Source: Boesenbergia rotunda
Lineage: Eukaryota; Streptophyta; Magnoliopsida; Zingiberales; Zingiberaceae
DNA: 64,000 nucleotides
Assembly: GCA_024364735.1 (NCBI GenBank)
Contig: JAGFNQ010006466.1
Span: forward strand, 278,520-342,519
Reading direction: 5' to 3'
Every line of letters begins with the position of its first letter. The first letter of the stretch is position 1. The position numbers were made by a program, and so were the translations under genes. The notes under the pieces were generated by a model. The model saw only the letters and a list, made by a program, of their open reading frames with translations, searched no databases and was not told the origin of the DNA. Positions 55,235 to 64,000 of the stretch are shown here, in pieces.

Positions 55235-56875
55235 ATGGCCATGCAAGAGGGTTTTAGCACCGCCAGACCTCCACTTTTCAGTGGAGAAGACTTTTCTTAC
55301 TGGAAAAGTCGCATGGAGGTCCACCTGAAAACTCAGGTGGACATGTGGATCATTATCCAGTCCGGTCTGGAGATCCCCAGAAACGCCGAAGGACTTCCTC
55401 AAAGCTATTCAGAATGGGACAATGCCCTCAAGCGCAAAATAGAAGCCGATGCAAAAGCAACACAAACCCTACAATGCGGCCTGACAAAAGAGGAGCTGAA
55501 CCGAGTGGGGCCCTTCAACAGTGCCAAGGAGCTATGGGCAAAATTGATCGAGCTGCACGAAGGAACGACAGATACCAGGATCAGCAAAAGGGATCTGCTC
55601 CTGAACAAACTCTACACCATCAAGATGGCCGACAGCGAAACGGCAGCCCAACTCCACGCACGGATCCAAGAGTTGATGAACGGTCTTCACACTATAGGTC
55701 ACAAGGTCGAAAACCGTGACCTAATAAGGTATGCTCTAAACGCCTTCCCTAGAAACACCTTGTGGGCATCTATGGTAGATGCATACAAGGTCTCAAGGGA
55801 TCTTTCTAAAATAAAGTTAGACGAGTTATTTTCCGAATTAGAACTGCACGAACAAACTAACTCCAATATGGTCGAGAAAGGGATTGCTTTCTTTGCAGGA
55901 AAATCTGGAAGATCAACAAAGAAGAAACCGCAAACTGAACCTGAGTCTAACTCAGACTCAGACACAGAAGATGAAGGAGAACAAACTAAGCTGGTCCGAC
56001 TAGCCCGAAGCTATTACAAAGAGCTGAAGAACCAAACCAACCGACGGAAAGCCGGCCGAAGAAAGGACGAACCAGCTGAACCCGCAAACAAGCCCAACGT
56101 GACCTGCTATGAGTGCAAGAAAAAGGGCCACTACAAGTCAGAGTGTCCTAATCTAAAGGAAACTAAAAAGACGAGAAGAAAGAAAGCACTGCAAGCAACC
56201 TGGGACGAATCTTCCTCAGAAGAAGAAGAAGAGGCACCCCAGTCCAACCTTCTAGCCCTAACCGCCTCAGAAGAAGTCGGAACCGAGTCAGAGTCAGATG
56301 AGGACGACGGCAAACTGACCTTCTCAGAAGATGGCGAAATCAAGGTGAGTGGTTTCAATAGAAGTCATTTAAATGATTTAATTTCATATCTGTCTCGAGA
56401 TTTGGCGAAAGCCAAACTCCGAATCGAGTCCCTCCGACAGGAAGTAAAACTCCTGAAAGAGGGAGCTGACTCTGAACCCTCAACCGAGAAAGTTCAAGAA
56501 GGAACTCCTACTCAAGTTGAAAAACTTGAGAAAGAGAACTCCTCCCTGAAAATTCAGGTTAAGGATCTAAGAGCAGCTTTAGAACGATTCACTTCTAGGT
56601 CCAAGGGTCTTGACATGATGCTTGGAAAGCAGAAGTCCGTTCTAAATCGATCCGGACTTGGCTATAGAACCAAATCCCGACAAAGATCTTACCTTGCTGT
56701 ACTGAATCAGTCTAGAGGTAAAATTCAGGCATGGGTACCCAAACTATGCCTGAACAAACCGACTGGATCAAATCAGTATTGGATTCCCAGGGACAAGATT
56801 CACATCTTGCCTAACTATCACCGTGGCTTTAGTCCAGGGGGAGCCAAACTGAAAACAATATTTATTGTTAGATAA
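55235..56875 (+). CDS. gag: F2 Gag polyprotein (546 aa), intact
   Basis: This has the same domain order as the F1 Gag: capsid domain, acidic linker, zinc knuckle CYECKKKGHYKSEC, coiled coil and QYWIPRDKIHILP tail. It keeps three residues (AGR region before RKDEPAEP) missing from F1, and Trp in VDMWIIIQ where F1 has Leu. Several F1 differences are C-to-T or G-to-A. ATG at 55235 is shared with K and F1 and follows a TTTTCAG. This copy could still make Gag although its pol is broken. Confidence 0.9.
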   Translation: MAMQEGFSTARPPLFSGEDFSYWKSRMEVHLKTQVDMWIIIQSGLEIPRNAEGLPQSYSEWDNALKRKIEADAKATQTLQCGLTKEELNRVGPFNSAKELWAKLIELHEGTTDTRISKRDLLLNKLYTIKMADSETAAQLHARIQELMNGLHTIGHKVENRDLIRYALNAFPRNTLWASMVDAYKVSRDLSKIKLDELFSELELHEQTNSNMVEKGIAFFAGKSGRSTKKKPQTEPESNSDSDTEDEGEQTKLVRLARSYYKELKNQTNRRKAGRRKDEPAEPANKPNVTCYECKKKGHYKSECPNLKETKKTRRKKALQATWDESSSEEEEEAPQSNLLALTASEEVGTESESDEDDGKLTFSEDGEIKVSGFNRSHLNDLISYLSRDLAKAKLRIESLRQEVKLLKEGADSEPSTEKVQEGTPTQVEKLEKENSSLKIQVKDLRAALERFTSRSKGLDMMLGKQKSVLNRSGLGYRTKSRQRSYLAVLNQSRGKIQAWVPKLCLNKPTGSNQYWIPRDKIHILPNYHRGFSPGGAKLKTIFIVR

Positions 56876-57574
56876 ATTTTTTTTAATTCTTGATTGCAAA
56901 TTGTTTGATTGATTGTTTATTTAAATTTCTGCAATTTACCATGCTTAGATTTAGGAATGGTTAGTATAAGGACCAAACACACCTAACTGAAACTTAACAA
57001 CATAGTATTGGGTGGAGGTGAGATGATAGTACGTTAGGGAAGCCAATTTGGCGGAACTAGCCGAAGCTACCGATCCAAGACCCAAACTAGTTAGACCAGA
57101 AATTTTTCAAAGAATAATTTTGAAAATGAAATTTCATTAAAAGGCTTTGTCAAGGAAAGGGTGGATGATCCCATAAGGCTACGGCCAAAGAAGGCCTAGT
57201 GCCTCGCCAAGACCTGGAAGCCAATTTTTGAAATTCAAATTCAAATTACTTTTTGTTAAATTCAAATCTAACACAATTTTCAGCTAAGTATAGATTCAAA
57301 CATTTTTCACTCATAATAAATTTAACTGTTTTCAAAATTAATTAAGTTTTCAAAATTTAATTGTTTTCAAAATTAATTAAGTTTTCAAAATAAACCATCC
57401 TTTTTAAAATAATCTTAACTATTAAAACCTGTCTCACGAGACCTATAAGGCTAACGTGATTGAAAACCCTAGATTTGGGTGAGACAGACTAGGCAGTGAA
57501 ACTCAATTCAAGCTATTCCTAACTCTAATTGGATCCAAATCAAGAAAACTCTTTATGTGTAGGAACATAAAGAT
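56876..57574 (+). other. F2 gag-pol spacer
   Basis: This is nearly identical to the F1 spacer (36594-37290), with the same 3' end TTATGTGTAG before the pol frame. It has no ORF. Confidence 0.7.
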
Positions 57575-60500
57575 TTGGACCAATGGATGTTGGATAGCGG
57601 TTGCTCCAGACACATGACTGGAGATAAATTGAAGTTCACCAAGCTCAAGTTCAAAAACCTAGGCTCAGTGGCATTTGGCAATAATGCTACACTCAAGGTA
57701 ATTGGGTCAGGTAATATTGAACTTAAATCCGATTTCATTATTAAGAAAGTTCTATTGGTTGAAAACTTTAATTTTAACTTGCTTAGTATAAGTCAGTTAT
57801 GTGATTCTGGTTACATAGTTACTTTCAACAATTCCAACTGCCTGATTAGAAATGAACAAGACTCAGAAATCATACTTAAGGGCACTAGGAAAAACAATGT
57901 ATACACTATAAACCTTCCCCTTGTACCCAAATGTATGTTAACACAGTTAGAACAATCAAACCTCTGGCATAGGAGATTAGGTCATACCAATCTGAGAACT
58001 ATCTCAAAAATTACCCAACGTGGCTTAATCAAAGGTATCCCCAAAATTAAAAATAATGAAAACCTAATATGTGAATCGTGTAATCAAGGTAAACAAACCA
58101 AATCCAATCACAAACTAACCCAATCCGATTTAACTCAAACTACACTTGAGCTCCTACATCTTGACCTATTTGATTCACATGGAGCCAAGTCACTAAGCGG
58201 GAACCGATACTGCTTAGTAATAGTTGATGATTACTCTAGGTTTACCTGGGTTAGGTTTCTAAAAACCAAAGATGAAACCCTAAACCTATTTAATGAATTC
58301 TGCAAACTAATTGAAAATCAAAACGACACTAAAATTAAAAGACTTAGGAGTGATCACGGGGGAGAGTTTGAAAATCAACGATTCGAGGAATTCTATAAGG
58401 TAAATGGGTACTTACATGAATTTTCATGTCCTAGAACTCCCCAACAAAATGGGATAGTCGAGCGTAGAAATAGAACATTATAAGAAGCCGCTAGGGCTAT
58501 GCTCAACGAATTTAAACTAGCAAATCAATTTTGGGCAGAAGCAACTAGTACGGCCTGTTATATCCAAAATAGGGTTTTGATTAACAAGCGACACAACAAA
58601 ACCCCCTATGAACTGTACTACCACAGACTCCCAAACCTACACTACCTAAGGGTCTTTGGATGCAAAGTCCATATCCTAAACACCAAAGACTATTTAGGAA
58701 AATTTCAGTCCAAGTCAAACCTAGGTATCTTCCTAGGATACTCAACCACAAGTAGAGCCTATAGAGTTTACAACAACCAAACTAAGAAAATTGAAGAAAC
58801 AACAAACTTAATTTTTGATGAAGAAATCAACTCAACATCTAATAATCCAGACCCAACTTCATCAAACTCTGACCAAGAAAATAATGAACAAACTATTGAA
58901 CCCTTAATTGAACCTTTAAACGAACTAACCATTGAACCAATTAATGAATCAATTGAACCAAGAATCGAACCAACAAATGAACCAGCCCAAAGAGTCGAAT
59001 CAAATAGTGAACCAAACCGACCAGCCGGACCTGAGGCTGAACCAAGCTCTAGAAGAACAAAGAAACCCAGACTTAGTCACCCAACCGATTAAATTGTGGG
59101 TGATCCAACTCTAGGAGTCAGGACTAGGTCCTCCTATAGAAACCTTAGTCAAATAGCTATGATATCAAAAATTGAACCCAAAACTATAGAGGAAGCCCTA
59201 CCTGATCCTGATTGGATCATAGCTATGCAAGAAGAACTAGCTCAATTTGAGAGAAACCAAGTCTGGGAATTAGTACCTAAACCTGAGGGCAAATCCGTCA
59301 TTGACACTAAGTGGGTCTTTAGAAATAAGTTGAATGATCAAGGAGAAATAGTTAGAAATAAAACCCGCTTAGTAGCTAAGGGATTCAGCCAAGTAGAGGG
59401 ATTAGATTACGATGAAACATATGCCCCAGTAGTTAGACTTGAGTCCATTAGAATGTTGTTAGCATTTGCATCCCATAAAGGATTTAAGCTATACCAAATG
59501 GATGTAAAGTCAGCCTTCCTGAATGGATTCATTAAAGAGGAAGTTTATGTAGGACAACCTCCTGGGTTTGAGGACTTAGACAAACCTGACCATGTGTATA
59601 AATTAACTAAAGCACTATATGGGTTGAAACAAGCACCTAGGGCTTGGTATGAACGGTTATCAAATTACTTAACGTCTAAAGAATTTAAACAAGGACAAAT
59701 TGACTCAACATTGTTTATTAAAACCCTAGGAAAAGATATATTTATTGCCCAAATTTATGTAGATGACATAATCTTTGGATCCACCAACACCAACTTTCTA
59801 AAAGAATTTGTCAAGATAATGGAAGATGAATTTGAAATGAGCTTAGTTGGTGAGCTTACCTTTTTCCTAGGACTACAAATCAAACAAACTAGAGATGGAA
59901 ACTACGTCCATCAATCCAAATATACTAAAGAGTTAATAAAGAAATTTAAAATGGATAACTCTAAAAGCATAAGTACCCCAATGGCAACCAATGTTAAAAT
60001 AGACAGTGACCCTGATGGCAAGCCAGTAGACCTCAAACTATATAGAAGTATGATAGGTAGTCTACTTTACCTTACAGCCAGCAGACCTGACATTTTATTT
60101 GTTGTAGGAATATGTGCTAGATACCAAACCTGTGCTAAGGAAACGCACTTAGCAGCCCTAAAAAGAATACTAAGATATATAAAGGGTACCCTAAATGTAG
60201 GGATTTGGTATCCTAGAACCTCAACCTTCAATCTGTCAGGATACTCGGACTCTGACTATGCTGGTTGCAAATTAGATAGAAAAAGCACAAGTGGAAGCTG
60301 CCAACTGTTAGGACATAGCTTAGTAAGTTGGTGCAGCAGAAAACAACACTGTGTAGCCCTATCCACAACTGAAGCTGAGTATGTGGCCTTGGGAGAATGT
60401 GTAGCACAACTTTTATGGATGATGCACACTCTTAAGGACTTCTAGCTCAACTATAATCAAACCCAAGTCTTCATCGACAATATAAGTTCGATCAATTTAA

Positions 60501-60700
60501 CCAAAAATCCAATCCAACACTCCAGGACTAAACACATAGAAGTTAAACACCACTTTGTTCGAGACCATGTAGCCAGGGGTGAGATAGTACTTAACCATAT
60601 AGACTCAAAATCCAACTTAGCTGATATTTTTACAAAACCCTTACCTGAATCTGAGTTCAGCTCACTAAGAAGGCAGTTAGGATTGTGTTCTGTAGAATAG
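57575..60700 (+). pseudogene. pol: F2 pol pseudogene (three nonsense mutations)
   Basis: The sequence is collinear with F1 pol (3126 bp, no indels) but has stops at 58481-58483 (CAA to TAA, just after the integrase Glu motif), 59090-59092 (CAA to TAA, in the linker) and 60443-60445 (CAG to TAG, in RNase H). Other differences include Ala to Thr, Ala to Val and Cys to Tyr changes, all C-to-T or G-to-A relative to F1. Protease, integrase and RT motifs are otherwise kept. No full Pol can be made. Confidence 0.9.
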
Positions 60701-61969
60701 AGTAACTCAATTCTTTTCTGCTCTACTTGATTTTAAATTCAGTTTCTAAAAATAGAATTTTTGAAAAACTATTCTACTTAATTTCAAAATCAGTCTGTTT
60801 TAAATCTTTTTCGACTTAGTTTTATTTCAAAACTACCCCTTTCAAAACTAGGGATTTTTCGAAAATGGACTTAGCATAGGCCCTAACCCTAGAACTGCAT
60901 GCACCTATAGACTTAGAAGTCAGCATCTCACAAGCACCTTAGGGTACTTTGATTAATAACCTAGAAAGGGTTGAGATGCTTAGGTCTTTGCCTTAATTCA
61001 AGATGCTTTAAGTCAGTGCATCTGCAGTAATTGGGGCACTAAATACAACTTACACAGCAATCAAGTTAAGTGTCAAGTCTAGAAAATCTAACTTGAACAG
61101 AAACACTTAACCTGACTAACCCTAGCAAAAACTACTGTTTATAACAGTTAGTAAGTAGCTAATTGGGTTAGACAGGTCCCTACAGAGAAAATTGAATGAT
61201 TTAGTTTAAGTCTAATTATGAATTGATTCAGTACAACAATATCATACTTATTTCCTTTATGCAATCTTAATTCTGCTATATTCATCTGTTTTTGATATAT
61301 TGCAAAGGGGGAGAGATAGGAAAGGAGAGAGTAAAATCAATTTTTTTAACTCTATCCTTTATTCAAAAAGTCTTCAAAAATTTCTTATCCTTTATTCAAA
61401 AATTTTCAAAGAGACTTAAGCTTTTCAAAATCGACTAAAGTACTTAAGTTCTTAAAGCTTTCAAATTTTTTTTGGCTTTCAAAATTTTGCTAAGTACTCA
61501 AGTCGTTCAAAATTTTCTTACTTAAGCTTGTCAAAATTTTTTAAAAGGACTTTAAGCTCAAGTTTTTCAAAACTGTATAAATACAAATTATTAAGTACTT
61601 AAGCTTTCCAAAGTGTTTCAAAATTTACTAAGTACTTAAGCGTTTTAAATCCTTAAGCTTTGTAAATCCTACTAAGTACTTAAGCTTTTTAAATCCTATT
61701 AAGTACTTAAGCTAACACTTTCAAACTTGTAAGTACTCTAAAAATCATGCTTCAAAACTTTCCGATGTACTTTTAACTTAAGGTATGAAAAGACTTTCTA
61801 AATTTCTAAAAACTTAAGTTTCCAAAGTACAAGCTTTTTTAACCCCATGAATCTTTGAAAAATTTAGGGGGAGATTCCTTCCAGGGGGAGGGAACAAATT
61901 TTAAAACTTTTTGCTTGCTTAAACTTAACTTTTTGAACTAGGGTTGCCATAAATCAAAAAGGGGGAGAT
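60701..61969 (+). other. F2 3' untranslated region and polypurine tract
   Basis: This is homologous to 40417-41714 of F1, with a few deletions (near 61218 and 61370). It contains the AAGTACTTAAGC motifs and ends in AAAAAGGGGGAGAT (61956-61969). No ORF. Confidence 0.85.
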
Positions 61970-62179
61970 TGTTGGTGCAAAATGCACCCAAGTCAAACCT
62001 GTGCTTTGATAATGGCAACATAGGTCAAAAGCTAAGTCTTACTTGTTTTCTAACAAGTTACTCTAGTGTGCAGGAAAAGTCCTAGCGAAGGACTGCTAGG
62101 CACTGGCAAAGGAAAGCCAGGGTAAAAAGTCCTAGTGAAGGACTGCTAGGCACTGGCGAAGGAAAGCCAGAGTCAAAAG
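61970..62179 (+). mobile_element. F2 3' LTR, truncated to 210 bp
   Basis: It begins TGTTGGTGCAA and follows the F LTR through the first hairpin units, then stops inside the array and is joined at 62180 to the first base of another LTR. Confidence 0.88.
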
Positions 62180-62410
62180 TGTTGGTGCAGAATGAACCCA
62201 AGTCAAACCTGTGTTTTGATATTGGCAAAAGGGTTCAAAAGTTAAGGGTTAGTTGTTGTCTAACAAGTTTCTTGAGTGTACAGGAAAAGCCCTGTACATT
62301 GAGGCCGTAAGAAACTGGTCCAGACCCAAGAATGTCAGCGAGGTCAGAAGTTTTCTGGGGTTAGCCGGATATTACAGAAAATTCGTAGAGAATTTCTCGC
62401 GGATTGCAGC
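62180..62410 (+). mobile_element. Junction of LTR and gypsy RT scraps
   Basis: 62180 to about 62296 is the start of an F-related LTR (TGTTGGTGCAGAATGAACCC), cut short. From about 62297 to 62410 is a gypsy RT fragment ([31 protein letters not shown]) like that of L at 21215-21310. The A-type LTR starts directly after. Confidence 0.8.
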
Positions 62411-64000
62411 TGTTGGTGAGAGCCCTAGAGCCGATCATGTAATGATTGTATGGACTAATTTGTATCATATTCCTATGTATAAATAAAGGCATGTTTTATG
62501 GTTATTATACTTACGTGTATTTGTGCCAATTAGCTAAGTATAATAATGTCCTTGAGTAGAAGGTTCTTATCTATATCAATCGATTGGTTGAATCGATAGT
62601 GAGATGATATGGAGAACACTACTCTAAATTATTCCTAGTCGAGTATTAACATTCAGGGACAATGTTAATACGTAGAGACTAGCATGTAGGTCAACATGAT
62701 GACTTGATCTCATAAGTCATGGATATAGAGATATCAAGTTGACACATGGGTATGCATTAGAGAATGTATATTGAATGACCCGCCATGAGAAAGTATCATG
62801 GATCGTTATATGAGTGTCATATACTTTCTCATGTGGCTATTAGTATGACTATTAGTCCTTGGACCTGAAGTCACCATGGATTCCTACATAAGGAGTTGCG
62901 TACTTTGGCTTCGTCAAACGTCACCCGTAAATGGGTGGACTATAAAGGCGATTACTGGGTATGTAACAAATTATGGAGAGGGATGTGAGTGATGTAGATG
63001 GGATCTATCCCTCCTATATGACGGGAGCGATATCGTATTCTTGATAGAGTGAGACCACAAAGTGCATGGCCATGCCCAAGTGAGTCAATATGAGATATTG
63101 AGCTCACTTGATTAGTGTGAGTCTACTTGGAGTTCAAGATATAGATTGACTCAAGGATGACACGGTCTATCCCTCAATTGAGTCAATCTAGATATCAAGG
63201 ATAGAGGGACATTATCATATATTGTGAGAGTCACAATTATTAGTCACAAGGTGATGTTGGATCTCAACATTCTTGTAACTTGGGTAGCAATGATGTGTTG
63301 CTAGATACCGCTCATTGCTTATGTTTCTAAGAGGTTAGAAGCATTGCCAACGTTACAAGAACCTATAGGGTCACACGCAAAGAACAAATAGATGGAGAAA
63401 AATTGAAGTCAAGTTTGACTTGGCTAAATATGGAAAGTCCATAAAAGGCAAGTTTGACTTGACCTAAATCCAAATCAAGTTTGACTTGACTTGGTTCTAC
63501 TTCAAGTTAGACTTGACATGGGAGAAGAAATGGAGTCAAGTTTGACTTGACTATTTATGGAAAGTCCATAAAAGGCAAGTTTGACTTGACCTAAATCCAA
63601 ATCAAGTTTGACTTGACTTGGTTCCACTTCAAGTTAGACTTGACATGGGAGAAGAAATGGAGTCAAGTTTGACTTGACTATTTATGGAAAGTCCATAAAA
63701 GGCAAGTTTGACTTGACCTAAATCCAAATCAAGTTTGACTTGACTTGGTTCCACTTCAAGTTAGACTTGACATGGGAGAAGAAATGGAGTCAAGTTTGAC
63801 TTGACTATTTATGGAAAGTCCATAAAAGGCAAGTTTGACTTGACCAAAACCCACCTCACCTTTGTTTGACCAAGTGATGACTTGGTTTTCCCCCCATTTG
63901 AATTTCGAATTCAAATTGAAAGGGGATATGGAAGGCCACCTAATGGCACTTAATAGCCATTATGGCCGGCCACCTAATGGCCATTAATGGCCATTAAGTG
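62411..64000 (+). mobile_element. A-family LTR, running off the window
   Basis: It starts TGTTGGTGAGAGCCCTAGAGCC and follows the solo LTR at 22352 through landmarks such as the 'ggcatg..ggttattatactta' and 'gtcaaacgtcacccgta' segments to about 63370. It then departs into a 127-bp tandem repeat not found in the other A-type LTRs. The right end is outside the window. Confidence 0.8.
63408..63845. repeat. 127-bp tandem repeat, about 3.4 copies
   Basis: Units start at 63408, 63535, 63662 and 63789 with an exact period of 127 bp and few differences. Each holds several copies of the inverted repeat TCAAGTTTGACTTGA and the phrase tatggaaagtccataaaagg, itself an inverted repeat (atggaaagtccat). Confidence 0.92.

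Larger units (their letters stand above)
53622..62179 (+). mobile_element. Element F2: second copy of F1, defective
   Basis: F2 has a 5' LTR (53622-55007, 1386 bp), standard primer site, intact gag, pol of exactly the same length as F1 but with three stops, the 3' region, a polypurine tract (61956-61969) and only the first 210 bp of the 3' LTR (61970-62179). It is very similar to F1 over its whole length. It lies in LTR J1; no TSD can be checked because the right end is lost. Confidence 0.92.

Overview
This window is plant nuclear DNA made almost entirely of nested LTR retrotransposons. I found no convincing host gene, no tRNA or rRNA gene, and nothing bacterial. The evidence for a plant is Ty1/copia and Ty3/gypsy proteins of plant lineages, primer-binding sites of the initiator-Met tRNA type (TGGTATCAGAGC), G-rich polypurine tracts, 5-bp target-site duplications (TSDs) and two assembly gaps (21679-21919, 46046-46505). 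Lineage within plants cannot be fixed from the window; a monocot such as Zingiberales is only an impression.

Layout. (1) 1-5337: 5' end of a minus-strand copia element K (SIRE-like). Its LTR is split by a solo LTR of the same family (1134-4804, TSD CAGGG), itself split by an unrelated solo LTR (2379-4648, TSD TTTGT). (2) K lies inside element A (minus), whose 5' LTR (5414-16141) is split by element B (5873-14722, TSD AATAA). B is a SIRE-like non-autonomous element in which pol is absent and an intact 386-aa ORF, with what looks like its own promoter and first intron, sits in its place. (3) 16527-21678: a Tekay/Del-like gypsy element L (plus): LTR, primer site, damaged gag-pol, cut by a gap. 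(4) 21941-46045: an old Tat-like gypsy element D (minus), broken by a solo LTR (22352-24009, TSD GCAAG), copia C (24989-27974), copia E (28453-43765, TSD CCACC) and solo LTR H (44286-45549, TSD TTGGT). E is itself split by F1 (33367-43084, TSD GAAAC), a near-intact SIRE-like element with complete gag and pol ORFs. (5) 46506-50046: 3' end of a copia element I (plus) with its long LTR. (6) 50047-53621: a gag remnant G (minus), broken by LTR J1, broken in turn by solo LTR J2 (TSD AGAGT). (7) 53622-62179: F2, a second copy of F1 with three nonsense mutations in pol and a truncated 3' LTR. (8) 62180-64000: a junction of retroelement scraps, then an A-type LTR carrying a 127-bp tandem repeat.

How the parts work. 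In F1, LTR transcription should start near a TATAAATA box with a G-box/ABRE-like element about 40 bp upstream. Gag (543 aa, zinc knuckle) and Pol (protease, integrase, reverse transcriptase, RNase H) are separate ORFs divided by an AT-rich spacer of about 0.7 kb that ends in a good 3' splice site. B, E and C lack pol and would need enzymes from elements such as F1.

Most notable: a U3 array of small hairpins with a constant purine loop and compensating stem changes; palindromic GGCGCC clusters next to the promoters of several LTR families and of the acquired gene in B; the pol-for-ORF replacement in B; and the gag-pol spacer that resembles an intron.
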